From Streptomyces fructofermentans (lineage in GTDB: Bacteria > Actinomycetota > Actinomycetes > Streptomycetales > Streptomycetaceae), in the NCBI RefSeq assembly GCF_014651055.1, contig NZ_BMWD01000001.1, positions 477,770-541,769 of the forward strand: a DNA stretch of 64,000 bases, read 5' to 3'. Each line of letters opens with the position of its first letter. Positions within the stretch are counted from its first letter, which is position 1. The notes below the pieces were generated by a model. That model worked only from the letters and a program-made list of their open reading frames with translations, searched no databases and had not been told where the DNA came from. Positions 52,383-61,443 of the stretch are shown here, one piece after another. A program made the position numbers and the translations under genes.

Positions 52383-53393
52383 TCAGTCTCCCTCCCGCCG
52401 CTCCCGGGTGGAGAGCAGCCGGCGCAGCGAGTAGAGCCGGGCCGGGTCCGCGTGCCCCTGCGCCACCCACTCGTCGAGCGCGCAGTCCGGCTCGTCGTGG
52501 CTGCAGGCGCGCGGGCAGCCCTCGGTGCCCGGCTCCAGGTCGGGAAACGCCTTGATGACCCGGGACGGGTCCACGTGGTGCAGGCCGAAGGACCGTACGC
52601 CCGGTGTGTCGATGACCCAGCCGCCGCCCTCCGGCAGCGGGATCGCCCGCGCCGACGTGGTGGTGTGCCGTCCCCGGCCGGTCACCGCGTTGACGTGGCC
52701 CGTGGAGCGCCGCCGCTCCAGCGACACGAGGGCGTTGACCAGGGTCGTCTTGCCCACGCCCGAATGCCCCACGAAAGCCGTCGTCTTGCCGTCGAGCAGC
52801 TTGCGGACCCGGTCGACCGCCTCGCCGCTCTCCAGTTCCGCGCGGCTCGTCACGACGTACGGCACGCCCAACGCCCCGTACAGCTCCAGCAGTTCGTCGG
52901 GGGTCGCGAGGTCCGACTTGGTGAGGACGAGGAGCGGTTCGAGCCCGCCGTCGTACGCGGCGACCAGGCAGCGGTCGATCAGGCGCGGACGCGGCTCCGG
53001 GTCGGCGAGGGCCGTCACGATGGCCAGTTGGTCGGCGTTGGCGACGGCCACGCGCTCGTACGGGTCGTCGTCGTCGGCCGTGCGGCGCAGCACCGAGGTG
53101 CGCGGCGCGATGCGGACGATGCGGGCCAGGGTGTCCTTCTGGCCGGACAGGTCGCCCACGAGGGCCACCCGGTCGCCCACCACGGCCGCCTTGCGGCCCA
53201 GTTCGCGGGCCTTCATCGCCATGACGACCCGGTCGTCCACCAGGCAGGTCAGCCGGCCGCGGTCGACGGTGAGGACCATGCCGTCCGCCGCGTCCTCGTG
53301 CTTGGGCCTGATGCTCGTCCGCGGCCGGTTGCCCTTGCGGTTCGGGCGCGAGCGGATGTCGTCCTCGTCGGTGTGCTTGCCGTAACGGCGCAT
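52383..53393 (-). CDS. rsgA: Ribosome small-subunit GTPase RsgA
   Basis: Circularly permuted GTPase that helps mature the 30S subunit, 336 residues. An OB-fold comes first (MVLTVDRGRLTCLVDD...). Then G4 LVLTKSDLA, G1 GHSGVGKTTLVN (~200), G3 VIDTPGVRSFGL, and the C-terminal zinc knuckle GCPRACSHDEPDCAL (Cys-Cys-His-Cys). Start ATG 53393, 16 nt after the end of aroA, so the two form an operon. The N-terminus is Arg/Lys-rich and disordered. Confidence 0.95.
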   Translation of the reverse strand: MRRYGKHTDEDDIRSRPNRKGNRPRTSIRPKHEDAADGMVLTVDRGRLTCLVDDRVVMAMKARELGRKAAVVGDRVALVGDLSGQKDTLARIVRIAPRTSVLRRTADDDDPYERVAVANADQLAIVTALADPEPRPRLIDRCLVAAYDGGLEPLLVLTKSDLATPDELLELYGALGVPYVVTSRAELESGEAVDRVRKLLDGKTTAFVGHSGVGKTTLVNALVSLERRRSTGHVNAVTGRGRHTTTSARAIPLPEGGGWVIDTPGVRSFGLHHVDPSRVIKAFPDLEPGTEGCPRACSHDEPDCALDEWVAQGHADPARLYSLRRLLSTRERREGD

Positions 53394-53409
53394 GATCCCG
53401 GTCCGCCCG

Positions 53410-54750
53410 TCAGTTCCCGAGCATTCCGGTCCACAGATCGGGGAAGTCCGGCAGGGTCTTCGCCGTCGTCGCCACGTTCTCGATCTGGACACCGTCGACC
53501 ACGAGGCCGATGATCGCGCCCGCCGTGGCCATGCGGTGGTCGTCGTACGTGTGGAAGATCCCGCCGTGCAGGCGGCGCGGGCGGATGTGGAGTCCGTCGG
53601 CGGTCTCGGTGACGTCGCCGCCGAGCTCGTTGATCTCCTTGGTGAGCGCGGCCAGCCGGTCCGTCTCGTGCAGCCGCAGGTGGGCCACCCCGCGCAGCGT
53701 CGAGGGGGAGTCGGCCAGGGCCGCCACCGCCGCGATGCCGGGGGTCAGCTCGCCGACCTCGCCCAGGTCCACGTCGATGCCGTGGATCGAGCCGGAACCG
53801 GTGAACTCGAGCCCGCGGTCCGTCAGTTCGCAGGAGCCACCCATCTCGGTGAAGATCTCCCGCAGCTTGTCACCCGGCTGGGTGGTGCGCGCGGGCCAGT
53901 CGGGCACGACGACCCGGCCGCCGGTGACCAGGGCGGCCGCCAGGAAGGGCTGGGCGTTCGACAGGTCGGGCTCGACCGTGAGGTCGCGGCCGAGCAGCGC
54001 GCCCGGGGTGACCCGCCAGACGTTGGGCTCGCCGCCCGACTCCGGGGTGTCCACCTGGGCGCCGATCGAGCGCAGCATGTCGACCGTCATCCGGATGTGG
54101 GGCAGCGAGGGGAGGGTCGAGCCGGTGTGCCGCACCTCCACGCCCTGGTTGAAGCGCGGGCCGGACAGCAGCAGCGCGGACACGAACTGGGAGGACGAGG
54201 ACGCGTCGATGGACACCGGGCCGCCCTCCAGCGCCCCGCCACCGTGCACGGTGAGAGGCAGGGAGCCCCGGCCGTCGTCGTCGATACGGGCGCCGAGGGC
54301 GCGCAGGGCGTCGATCACACCGTTCAGGGGGCGCTCGTGGGACCGTGCGTCGCCGTCGAACCGGATCGGGCCGTCGGCGAGCGCGGCGACCGGTGGCAGG
54401 AAGCGCATGACCGTGCCGGCGTTGCCGACGTCGACGGTGGCCGGACCGCGCAGGCCCGAGGGGATGACCCGCCAGGCCTCGCCCGAGCCCTGGCCGCCGC
54501 CCGCGACCGAGGAACTCGACGACACCGTCTCCTCGATGCCGACGCCCATCGCGCGCAGGGCACCCGCCATCAGCAGGGTGTCGCGGGAGCGCAGGGGCCG
54601 GCGGAGCCAGCCCGGCTCCGCCGCGAGGGCGGCGAGCACGAGCGCGCGATTGGTGACCGACTTGGAACCGGGCACGTGGACCGTCGCGTCGACGGCCGCG
54701 CTCGCTTGCGGGGCGGGCCAGAGGGAGGTGTGGGCGGGGTTCACGGTCAT
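53410..54750 (-). CDS. aroA: 5-enolpyruvylshikimate-3-phosphate synthase AroA
   Basis: Sixth enzyme of the shikimate pathway, 446 residues, cytoplasmic. Motifs: [16 protein letters not shown] (N-terminal substrate loop), [34 protein letters not shown] and the C-terminal [14 protein letters not shown] and [15 protein letters not shown] 54750 is preferred over GTG 54759; TAAAGT (54763-54758, - strand) ends 7 nt upstream, so the mRNA is probably leaderless. rsgA lies 16 nt downstream. No unusual residues were noticed at the glyphosate-contact loop. Confidence 0.95.
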   Translation of the reverse strand: MTVNPAHTSLWPAPQASAAVDATVHVPGSKSVTNRALVLAALAAEPGWLRRPLRSRDTLLMAGALRAMGVGIEETVSSSSSVAGGGQGSGEAWRVIPSGLRGPATVDVGNAGTVMRFLPPVAALADGPIRFDGDARSHERPLNGVIDALRALGARIDDDGRGSLPLTVHGGGALEGGPVSIDASSSSQFVSALLLSGPRFNQGVEVRHTGSTLPSLPHIRMTVDMLRSIGAQVDTPESGGEPNVWRVTPGALLGRDLTVEPDLSNAQPFLAAALVTGGRVVVPDWPARTTQPGDKLREIFTEMGGSCELTDRGLEFTGSGSIHGIDVDLGEVGELTPGIAAVAALADSPSTLRGVAHLRLHETDRLAALTKEINELGGDVTETADGLHIRPRRLHGGIFHTYDDHRMATAGAIIGLVVDGVQIENVATTAKTLPDFPDLWTGMLGN

Positions 54751-54757
54751 ACCCCTC

Positions 54758-54763
54758 ACTTTA
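54758..54763 (-). promoter_or_regulatory. Leaderless-type -10 for aroA
   Basis: TAAAGT on the - strand ends 7 nt before ATG 54750. Confidence 0.5.
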
Positions 54764-54910
54764 GTGGGGGTTCGGCCCGTCGGGTTCGGCCGGGGAACGG
54801 GCCGGTCCGCCCCCGGAGGCGTTCGTCGCGGCAGGTCGCGCGGGTCGCGGGCCGTGCGTCACACGGACCCGGCCGGCCTTCTCCGCCCTCGGCGACGCAG
54901 GGGACGCACC

Positions 54911-55022
54911 TCTCGTACGGAGTCACGGGCGCCGCACCCCTCGTACGGAGTCACGGGCGCCGCACCCCTCGTACGGAGTCACGGGCGCCGCACCCCTCGT
55001 ACGGAGTCGCGGGCGCCGCACC
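54911..55022. repeat. 28-bp tandem repeat, four copies
   Basis: The marker tcgtacggag begins at 54913, 54941, 54969 and 54997, a constant 28-bp period. Copies are almost identical (one a/g change in the last). 28 is not a multiple of 3, so the block is not coding. It occupies the 409-nt gap (54751-55159) between aroA and the M50 gene; the rest of the gap is featureless apart from a GC-rich degenerate gcacac-type repeat. Confidence 0.9.
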
Positions 55023-55159
55023 CAGCACACCGGTCGCACCCGGCACACCAGCCGCACCCGCCCACCGGGCCCCGCCTGCGCAGGACCGCGCGCACCCGGT
55101 CGGCGCCCCGCTCCGCTCGCAGGCCCCCCGGCCCGTGCCTGACGCCGCCCCGTGCCGCG

Positions 55160-55882
55160 TCACACCTGGAGCAGCCAGCGCCCGCCGCCTATCAGGGAGC
55201 ACAGCGACACCGCGTGGAAGAGGAAGAGCCACAGGCCCGGCGGGACGTGGGTGAGCCGCGCCAGCTGGTCCGCGTCGGAGTCGCCCGCCCCGCCGCGGCG
55301 CCGCTTGGCCTGGAGCTCGAAGGCCGGGCGGACCCCGCCGAGCAGCAGGAACCAGACCACCGCGTACGCGAACGCCGCCTGCACCTGGGGGCCGGTCAGC
55401 CAGGACACCACCACGAAGGTGGCGCCGGTGAGGAGCACCGTGAGCGCGCCGTACGCGTTGCGGATCATCACCAGCATCGCGACGAGGAGCAGCGTGGCCA
55501 GCCACAGCAGGGCCGTGATGTGGCCGGCGGCCAGGAGCGCGGCGCCGCCGAGGCCGAGCAGCGGGGGAGCGGTGTAGCCCGCGGCCGCGGTGAGGATCAT
55601 GCCGAGGCCCGTCGGCTTGCCCCTGCTGACGGTGAGGCCGCTGGTGTCCGAGTGCAGCCGGATGCCGCTGAGGCTGCGGCCCGTGAGCAGCGCGACCAGA
55701 CCGTGGCCGCCCTCGTGCGCGATGGTGATCGCGTTGCGGGAGAGCCGCCAGAGGGCGGGCGGGACGACCACGGCGAGCGCCGCGACCAGAGTGGCCACGA
55801 CCACCCAGGTGTCGGGGTCCGGCTGGCCGCCGAAGACCTCGTCCCAGAGGGTGGCCAGCGAGGTGGCTGCGGTGCTCTGCAT
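55160..55882 (-). CDS. M50-family metallopeptidase-like membrane protein
   Basis: A 240-residue protein with the zinc-site HEGGH at residues 56-60 (NAITIAHEGGHGLVALL), inside or next to a TM helix. About five TM helices follow (YTAPPLLGLGGAALLAAGHITALLWL, LLLVAMLVMI, LTVLLTGATFVVVSWL). Residues ~30-45 form the first helix. Start ATG 55882 (GGGAG upstream) is divergent from the YedK gene, 50 nt apart. It resembles M50B site-2 proteases without a PDZ domain; substrate unknown. The second metal ligand Asp motif (N-x-x-P-D-G) was not found. Confidence 0.8.
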   Translation of the reverse strand: MQSTAATSLATLWDEVFGGQPDPDTWVVVATLVAALAVVVPPALWRLSRNAITIAHEGGHGLVALLTGRSLSGIRLHSDTSGLTVSRGKPTGLGMILTAAAGYTAPPLLGLGGAALLAAGHITALLWLATLLLVAMLVMIRNAYGALTVLLTGATFVVVSWLTGPQVQAAFAYAVVWFLLLGGVRPAFELQAKRRRGGAGDSDADQLARLTHVPPGLWLFLFHAVSLCSLIGGGRWLLQV

Positions 55883-55932
55883 GGTGGGCTCGGGCTCCCT
55901 TTGGCGATGGGGGATCTGGCAGTGTGGCACGT

Positions 55933-56748
55933 ATGTGCGGACGGTATGCGGCGAGTCGTGGACCAGAGGATCTCGCAGGAACCTTTGAGGTCGAGCGGTG
56001 GGAGCCGGAGGAGGCACCTGACCCCGACTACAACGTGGCTCCGACGAAGGAGGTCTACGCGGTCCTGGACCGCCCCTTGAAGGACGCAGCGGACCCGAGA
56101 CCGGTTCGGCAGCTGCGCAGGCTCACCTGGGGACTGGTCCCGTCCTGGGCCAGGACGCCCGAGGGCGCCGCCCGGATGATCAACGCCCGCGCCGAGACCG
56201 TGCACGAGAAGCCCTCGTACCGGCGGGCCTTCGCCGCCCGGCGGTGCATCATCCCGGCCGACGGCTATTACGAGTGGGTGACCGGGACCGGCGAGCGCGA
56301 GCTGGAGGTCGAGGGGAGGAGGAAGCGGCAGCGCAAGCAGCCGTACTTCGTGCTCCCCGCCGACGGGTCGGTCTTCGCGATGGCCGGGCTGTACGAGTTC
56401 TGGCGGGACCGCACGCTCCCCGACGACCACCCCCGGTCCTGGTGGGCGACGTGCTCCGTGATCACCACGGAGGCCGAGACCGCTCCGCTCGCCGTGCCCC
56501 CGGCCGAGGGTCCCGGCTCCCTGGCCGACATCCACCCGCGGATGCCGCTGATGCTCACTCCCGACCGCTGGGACGCCTGGCTCGACCCGTCCCGCACGGA
56601 CGTGGAGGAACTGCGCACGCTGCTCGCCCCGCCGCCGCACGGCCTGATGCGGGCCTACCCCGTATCCACCGCGGTGAGCAACGTCCGCAACAACGGCCCG
56701 GAGCTGCTGAAGGAGCTGGAGGGGCCGGAAGAGGGCACACTCTTCTGA
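55933..56748 (+). CDS. yedK: SOS response-associated peptidase / HMCES-like YedK
   Basis: DNA-repair protein that forms a thiazolidine crosslink with abasic sites through its N-terminal Cys2, 271 residues. It begins MCGRYAAS, so Cys2 is exposed after Met removal, and ATG 55933 is the only start that gives this. Other residues: NVAPTKEVYAV (Asn), INARAETVHEKPSYR, RRCIIPADGYYEW (Glu) and the late ADIHPRMPLML with active-site His. A possible -10 CAGTGT ends 7 nt upstream. Two nt after its stop the next gene begins. Confidence 0.93.
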   Translation: MCGRYAASRGPEDLAGTFEVERWEPEEAPDPDYNVAPTKEVYAVLDRPLKDAADPRPVRQLRRLTWGLVPSWARTPEGAARMINARAETVHEKPSYRRAFAARRCIIPADGYYEWVTGTGERELEVEGRRKRQRKQPYFVLPADGSVFAMAGLYEFWRDRTLPDDHPRSWWATCSVITTEAETAPLAVPPAEGPGSLADIHPRMPLMLTPDRWDAWLDPSRTDVEELRTLLAPPPHGLMRAYPVSTAVSNVRNNGPELLKELEGPEEGTLF

Positions 56749-56749
56749 C

Positions 56750-57394
56750 GTGACACAGATCATCGAATCGGTCGAGACCGTCGCGACGGACGCGGGCGAG
56801 GCCCGCGTCACCTGGCACCGGACGGGGAAGGCACGGCTCGTCCTCGCCGCGAGCCACGGAGCGGGCGGCGGGATCGAGGCGCGGGACCTGCGGGCGCTGG
56901 CCGCGGAGCTGCCCGCGCACGGCGTGACCGTGGCCCTGGTCGAGCAGCCGTGGCGCGTGGCCGGGAAGAAGGTGGCGCCCGCGCCCAGGACCCTGGACGA
57001 GGGCTGGCGGGGCGTGTGGCCGGTGCTGGCCGCGCCGGGCCTGCCCGTCGTCGCCGGCGGGCGCAGCGCCGGGGCCCGCGTCGCGTGCCGGACGGCCGCG
57101 GAGCTCGGCGCCCACGCCGTCCTCGCGCTCGGCTTCCCGCTGCATCCGCCGGGCAGGCCCGAGAAGTCCCGCGCGGCCGAGCTGCTCGGAGCCGGGGTGC
57201 CCACCCTCGTGGTGCAGGGCGGGAACGACCCCTTCGGCAGGCCCGCCGAGTTCCCCGAGGGCTCGTACACCCTCGTCGAAGTGCCGTACGCAGATCACGG
57301 GTTCGCCGTGCCGAAGCGGGCGCCGCTCGGCCAGGACGAGGCGCTGCGGATCCTCTCCGACGGCGTGCTGGAGTGGACTTCAGGGCTGGCGTGA
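56750..57394 (+). CDS. TEX30/KANL3-type alpha/beta hydrolase
   Basis: A 214-residue small alpha/beta hydrolase. The nucleophile elbow is GGRSAGARVA (~100), the oxyanion segment LAASHGAGGGIEARDL, the acid in VVQGGNDPFG and the His in YADHGFAVP. Start GTG 56750, one nt after the YedK stop; probably co-transcribed. The family's substrate is unknown. It ends 7 nt before the sigma-R promoter of sigR. Confidence 0.87.
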   Translation: MTQIIESVETVATDAGEARVTWHRTGKARLVLAASHGAGGGIEARDLRALAAELPAHGVTVALVEQPWRVAGKKVAPAPRTLDEGWRGVWPVLAAPGLPVVAGGRSAGARVACRTAAELGAHAVLALGFPLHPPGRPEKSRAAELLGAGVPTLVVQGGNDPFGRPAEFPEGSYTLVEVPYADHGFAVPKRAPLGQDEALRILSDGVLEWTSGLA

Positions 57395-57400
57395 CGGCCG

Positions 57401-57426
57401 GGAATGCCGAGCCGCGGACCACTGTT
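57401..57426 (+). promoter_or_regulatory. Sigma-R-dependent promoter (sigRp2 type)
   Basis: GGAAT (57401-57405), an 18-nt spacer, then GTT (57424-57426): an exact match to the ECF sigma-R consensus. It would drive an autoregulated transcript containing the upstream sigma-R' start at 57485. Confidence 0.85.
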
Positions 57427-57484
57427 GTGCGAATCAGACAGCACGACCGTGCTGTGACCGTTCGTACGAGAGGATGTCCGCCGC

Positions 57485-57649
57485 ATGGGTTCGACCATCT
57501 GCCCGAGCCGCCGCAGCGCCGCTGACCTGGAGTGGACGGTGCTGCACTCGGCGAAGGCCGCCCCGATTCGAGCGGCGGGCGGACCGGATCGTCGTCTATC
57601 CTCCGATTCTGGTGGGTCCGGTTTCGGTCCTGCCCAGACTCTTGAGGAG
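57485..57649 (+). other. N-terminal extension of sigma-R' (alternative start)
   Basis: ATG 57485 is in frame with sigR and adds exactly 55 residues, the same length as the extension described for S. coelicolor sigma-R', the unstable isoform degraded by ClpP. The extension contains a Cys (ICPSRR). It is made only from the sigma-R-dependent transcript. A vegetative sigRp1 would lie inside this stretch, with TATCCT at 57597-57602 as a possible -10. Confidence 0.75.
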
Positions 57650-58330
57650 GTGGGTCCGGTCACTGGGACCGACGCAGGGACCGAACACGGCCAGGCGGAG
57701 CAGCCCGAGGGCCCGGGCGGCAGCGAGTCGACCGCCGAGCGCAGTGCGCGCTTCGAGCGGGACGCGCTGGAGTTCCTCGACCAGATGTACTCGGCCGCGC
57801 TGCGCATGACGCGCAACCCGGCGGACGCCGAGGACCTGGTGCAGGAGACCTACGCGAAGGCGTACGCGTCCTTCCACCAGTTCCGCGAGGGCACCAACCT
57901 CAAGGCGTGGCTGTACCGGATCCTGACGAACACCTTCATCAACTCGTACCGCAAGAAGCAGCGTGAGCCCCAGCGCTCGGCCGCCGAGGAGATCGAGGAC
58001 TGGCAGCTCGCGCGCGCCGAGTCGCACATGTCGACGGGTCTGCGTTCCGCGGAGTCGCAGGCGCTCGACCACCTGCCCGACTCGGACGTCAAGGAAGCCC
58101 TTCAGGCGATCCCCGAGGAATTCCGCATCGCCGTCTATCTCGCGGACGTCGAGGGCTTTGCGTACAAGGAGATCGCGGACATCATGGGGACACCCATCGG
58201 TACGGTGATGTCCCGGCTGCACCGGGGCCGCCGCCAGTTGCGCGGCATGCTCGAGGACTACGCCAAGGACCGCGGGCTGGTCCCGGCGGGCGCCGGGGAG
58301 TCGGACGGAACGAAAGGCTCGGGCTCATGA
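57650..58330 (+). CDS. sigR: RNA polymerase ECF sigma factor SigR
   Basis: Thiol-stress sigma factor of the mycothiol/thioredoxin regulon, 226 residues from GTG 57650. Region 2 is [37 protein letters not shown] followed by [21 protein letters not shown] (promoter melting). Region 4 is [48 protein letters not shown] (-35 reading). The ATGA overlap couples it to rsrA, its redox-sensitive antagonist. Autoregulated through the sigma-R promoter at 57401. The next genes (HD proteins) are outside this operon, after a terminator. Confidence 0.97.
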
Positions 58331-58644
58331 GCTGCGGAGAGCCGCACGAGACGGACTGCAGTGAAGTACTCGATCATCTCTACGAGTTCCTCGACCACGA
58401 GATGCCCGATGCCGACTGCACCAAGTTCGAGGTGCACTTCGAGGAGTGCTCCCCGTGCCTCGAGAAGTACGGCCTGGAGCAGGCCGTGAAGAAGCTGGTG
58501 AAGCGCTGCTGCGGTCAGGACGACGTGCCGACCGACCTGCGCGCCAAGGTGATGGGCCGCATCGAGCTGATCCGCTCGGGGCAGACCGTGCCGGAGCACG
58601 ACCTGACGGCCTCGCCGCAGGCCGCCGCGAGGCAGGAGCCCTGA
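58327..58644 (+). CDS. rsrA: Zinc anti-sigma factor RsrA
   Basis: A 105-residue ZAS-family anti-sigma factor that binds sigma-R in reduced form and releases it on disulfide formation. Cysteines at 3, 11, 31, 41, 44, 61 and 62 plus His37 are visible; H37-x3-C41-x2-C44 (HFEECSPC) is the canonical motif. Cys11 and Cys44 form the trigger disulfide in S. coelicolor. ATG 58327 overlaps the sigR stop. Confidence 0.97.
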
Positions 58645-58675
58645 CGGCCGGCCCGACCGCCGCAGAACCGACCAG

Positions 58676-58702
58676 GAGGCCGCGACACGCCGTCGCGGCC
58701 TC
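58676..58702 (+). terminator. Terminator after rsrA
   Basis: A perfect 11-bp stem GAGGCCGCGAC / GTCGCGGCCTC with a 5-nt loop, followed by TTGT. Confidence 0.8.
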
Positions 58703-58849
58703 TTGTCACCCGAACGTGCTAATCCCAGGTCCGCAGGCCTGCTGAATCGGCTGTAGCCACCCCCGCGCCACCCCGCGTCGCAATAGTCTCCGGAACCGAA
58801 CGGACGTGAGCGAAGTCCGCCGGACACGGGTCACGGGGAGGGGCGCGCG

Positions 58850-60184
58850 ATGGGACCGATTCCGCCGCGGGCCCTGTGCTGCGTCGCCCTCGCCGTACTG
58901 GGCGCCCTGGCGTGCCTGGCCCGGCTGCCGGACGGCCGCACCCCCTGGGCGGCCCTCGCGCTCCTCGCCGCCCTGTGCGCCGGCTGCGAGCAGCTCAGCC
59001 GGTGGCGCCCCGCCGGGCGGCACGCCCCCCAGGGCATGGGCGCCTTCTTCCCCGTACTCCTCGCCGGGGCCTTTCTGCTGCCGCCGTCCGCCGCGGCGCT
59101 CGTCGCGCTGCCGGGGGCGCTGCTGACCCGGGTGGAGCAGCGGCCGCGCCGGATCCGCCGGGTGTGGCGGGCGGCCCAGCTCGTCGTCGCGGTGTGGACG
59201 GCGTCCCGGGTGCACGGGGCGCTCGGCGGCCGCGAGTCCGTGGTCCGGGCCGAGTCCCCGTACGCGCTCGTGCCGGCCGGAGCCGCGGTGCTCGCCCTCT
59301 GCGCGGTGCTCACCCTCCTCGACGGGGCCGTCCTCGTGGCGGCCGAACGCGTTCCGGCGCGGACGGCCTGGCGCGGGCTCTTCGCACGCTCGCTCGCCCC
59401 GCTCGCCGTGCACGGACTGGCCGGACTGATGATGGCGGTGCTGTGGCGCAGCCCCTACGGGCCCGCGGCGGCGCTGCTCGTGCTGCTGCCGATGTACGTC
59501 TCCTGGTGGGTGTTCGCGCAGTACCACCGGGAGCGCGCCGCCCACCAGGCCACCATCCGGGCGCTCGTGCAGGCCGTCGACATCAAGGACGGCTACACCC
59601 GAGGGCACAGCGAACGCGTCGGGCGGGCGTCGATGATGATCGCGCGCGAGATCGGCATGGACGACGAGCGGGCCGAGGTGCTCAGGTTCGCCGGAATCCT
59701 GCACGACGTGGGCAAACTCGGCGTGCCCACCCGGCTGCTGCGCAAGGACGGCCCGCTGACGCCCGAGGAGCGCCGGGTGATCGAGCTGCACCCCGAGTAC
59801 GGGCACGAGATGGTGCGGGGCATCGGCTTCCTCGGCGAGGCGAGGTCCGCGATCCTGCACCACCACGAGCGCATCGACGGCAGCGGATACCCGTACGGAC
59901 TGGTGGGACGTCAGATCCCCGAGTTCGCGCGCGTGGTGGCGGTCGCCGACGCCTTCGACGCCATGACGTCCACGCGTTCGTACCGGCGGGCCAGACCCGT
60001 CGCGGCGGCCCTCGCGGAACTGGAGCGGTGCGCGGGCAGGCAGTTCGACCCGCGCATGGTCACGGCTCTGGCGCGCGCCCTCGGCCGGCACGGCTGGCAT
60101 CCCGCGGTCACCGCCGACGAGGCCCGGCCGGGGGTGCCCGCCCAGACACCGGGGGGCTCCCGGCGGACGGAGTCCGCGCCGTGA
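58850..60184 (+). CDS. HD-GYP-domain membrane protein
   Basis: A 444-residue protein: seven or so TM helices in residues ~5-220, then a cytoplasmic HD-GYP domain from ~225. The HD motif is in ILHDVGKLGVP, with upstream GHSERVGR; HHHERIDGSGYPYGLVG contains the GYP triplet, and DAFDAMTS follows. HD-GYP proteins generally degrade cyclic di-GMP or similar nucleotides. ATG 58850 after GGGGAGGGG. The next gene starts inside its stop codon (GTGA) and encodes a degenerate relative. c-di-GMP turnover would fit Streptomyces developmental control. Confidence 0.9.
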   Translation: MGPIPPRALCCVALAVLGALACLARLPDGRTPWAALALLAALCAGCEQLSRWRPAGRHAPQGMGAFFPVLLAGAFLLPPSAAALVALPGALLTRVEQRPRRIRRVWRAAQLVVAVWTASRVHGALGGRESVVRAESPYALVPAGAAVLALCAVLTLLDGAVLVAAERVPARTAWRGLFARSLAPLAVHGLAGLMMAVLWRSPYGPAAALLVLLPMYVSWWVFAQYHRERAAHQATIRALVQAVDIKDGYTRGHSERVGRASMMIAREIGMDDERAEVLRFAGILHDVGKLGVPTRLLRKDGPLTPEERRVIELHPEYGHEMVRGIGFLGEARSAILHHHERIDGSGYPYGLVGRQIPEFARVVAVADAFDAMTSTRSYRRARPVAAALAELERCAGRQFDPRMVTALARALGRHGWHPAVTADEARPGVPAQTPGGSRRTESAP

Positions 60185-61443
60185 CCGGGGCCGGGTGGGC
60201 GGGCGCCCGTCCGACGCTGCCGGTGCACGCGCTCGCCCTCGTCCTGGCCGCCGCCGCGCTGGCCCATACGCTCTGGCACGGAGTCGACCAGCGTGGCGCG
60301 GCCCTCGCCTTCGGGCTGCTGACGGCGGTCGGGGAGTTCGCGCGGTGGAGCGGCGCCGGGGAGCGCGAGCCCGCGCCGCTCGGCGCCGCGGGGGCCCTCG
60401 CGTACGCCCTGCTGGGGGAGAACGCCGGCCGGGCCACGCACCACGACGTGCCGCAGGTCGTCGCCGTGGTCGCGGCGGCCTCGCTGCTCGGCTGCGTCCC
60501 CCATGTGGCCCGGGGGCGGGGCCCCACCGCCGACCACCTCGCACGCCGCGTCCTGACGGTCGCCTTCGCCGCCGTGTGCTTCCAGCCGCTCTACAACCAG
60601 GGCCGGTGGCAGGAGTGGACCGGCGGGGGAGCCGGGTACGCGGCCCTCGTCGTCGCGCTGCTCGTGCTGACCGCGCTGTGGGACGCGGTGCTGGCGGCCG
60701 CGATGGCGCACGCGCGCACGCGCTGGCCCTTCGGGCCGCTGCTCAGGGACGAGCTGCGGGGCACGCCGGGCATCGGCTCGGCCGTCTGCGCGACCGGCGC
60801 GGTCATGGCCCTCGCGGTGGCCGTCGCCGGGCTGTGGGCGCTGCCCGTGTTCTCGCTGCCGCTGCTGCTCACCCAGCTCTCCTTCCGGCGGTACGCGGCC
60901 GTCCGGGCCACGTACCGCCAGACCATCGCCTCGCTCGCGAGAGCCACCGAGATCGCCGGGTACACACCCGCGGGTCACGCCCGGCGGGTGGCCGCGCTCA
61001 GCCGGGCCGTCGGCCGTGAGCTGGGCCTGTCCGAGCCGGAGCTGACCGTTCTGGAGTACGCGGCGCTGATGCACGACATCGGACAGCTGTCCCTCGTGGA
61101 CCCGGTGCCCGCGGGCGCCACCGCCGTCCTCGCGCCGGAGGACCAGCGGCGCATCGCGCTGCTGGGCGGCGCCGTGGTGCGCCAGACCGGCGTGGACGCG
61201 GACGTCGCCGTGGTCGTGGAGCGGCAGGCGGACCCGTACCGGGAACAGCCGGTCAGCGCCAGAATCGTACGGGCGGTCAACGCCTACGAGGAGAAGGCCA
61301 GGGAGGCGGGCCCGGGCGGGCCGCTGCGCGCGCTGGAGGAGCTGCGGCTCGGCACGGCGCGCGACTACCAGCCGGAAGTGGTGGAGTCGCTGGCCCGGGT
61401 GCTGGCGCGGAGTGGAGGGGTGGCACGTGGACACCTCGGCTGA
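60181..61443 (+). CDS. HD-domain membrane protein, GYP motif lost
   Basis: 420 residues, an evident paralogue of the preceding protein: N-terminal TM region, then an HD domain. HD is kept (YAALMHDIGQLSLVD) and GHARRVAAL matches the GHSERVGRA segment. The GYP-box region reads VVVERQADPYREQPV, so G-Y-P and the HHHERIDG histidines are missing. It may be a non-catalytic sensor or regulatory partner. Start GTG 60181 overlaps the upstream stop by 4 nt; the two are coupled. Confidence 0.8.
   Translation: MTGAGWAGARPTLPVHALALVLAAAALAHTLWHGVDQRGAALAFGLLTAVGEFARWSGAGEREPAPLGAAGALAYALLGENAGRATHHDVPQVVAVVAAASLLGCVPHVARGRGPTADHLARRVLTVAFAAVCFQPLYNQGRWQEWTGGGAGYAALVVALLVLTALWDAVLAAAMAHARTRWPFGPLLRDELRGTPGIGSAVCATGAVMALAVAVAGLWALPVFSLPLLLTQLSFRRYAAVRATYRQTIASLARATEIAGYTPAGHARRVAALSRAVGRELGLSEPELTVLEYAALMHDIGQLSLVDPVPAGATAVLAPEDQRRIALLGGAVVRQTGVDADVAVVVERQADPYREQPVSARIVRAVNAYEEKAREAGPGGPLRALEELRLGTARDYQPEVVESLARVLARSGGVARGHLG

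Noticed and set aside
54911..55022. Possible CRISPR or attachment repeats
   Set aside because: The 28-bp units abut directly without spacers, and no integrase or cas gene is nearby.
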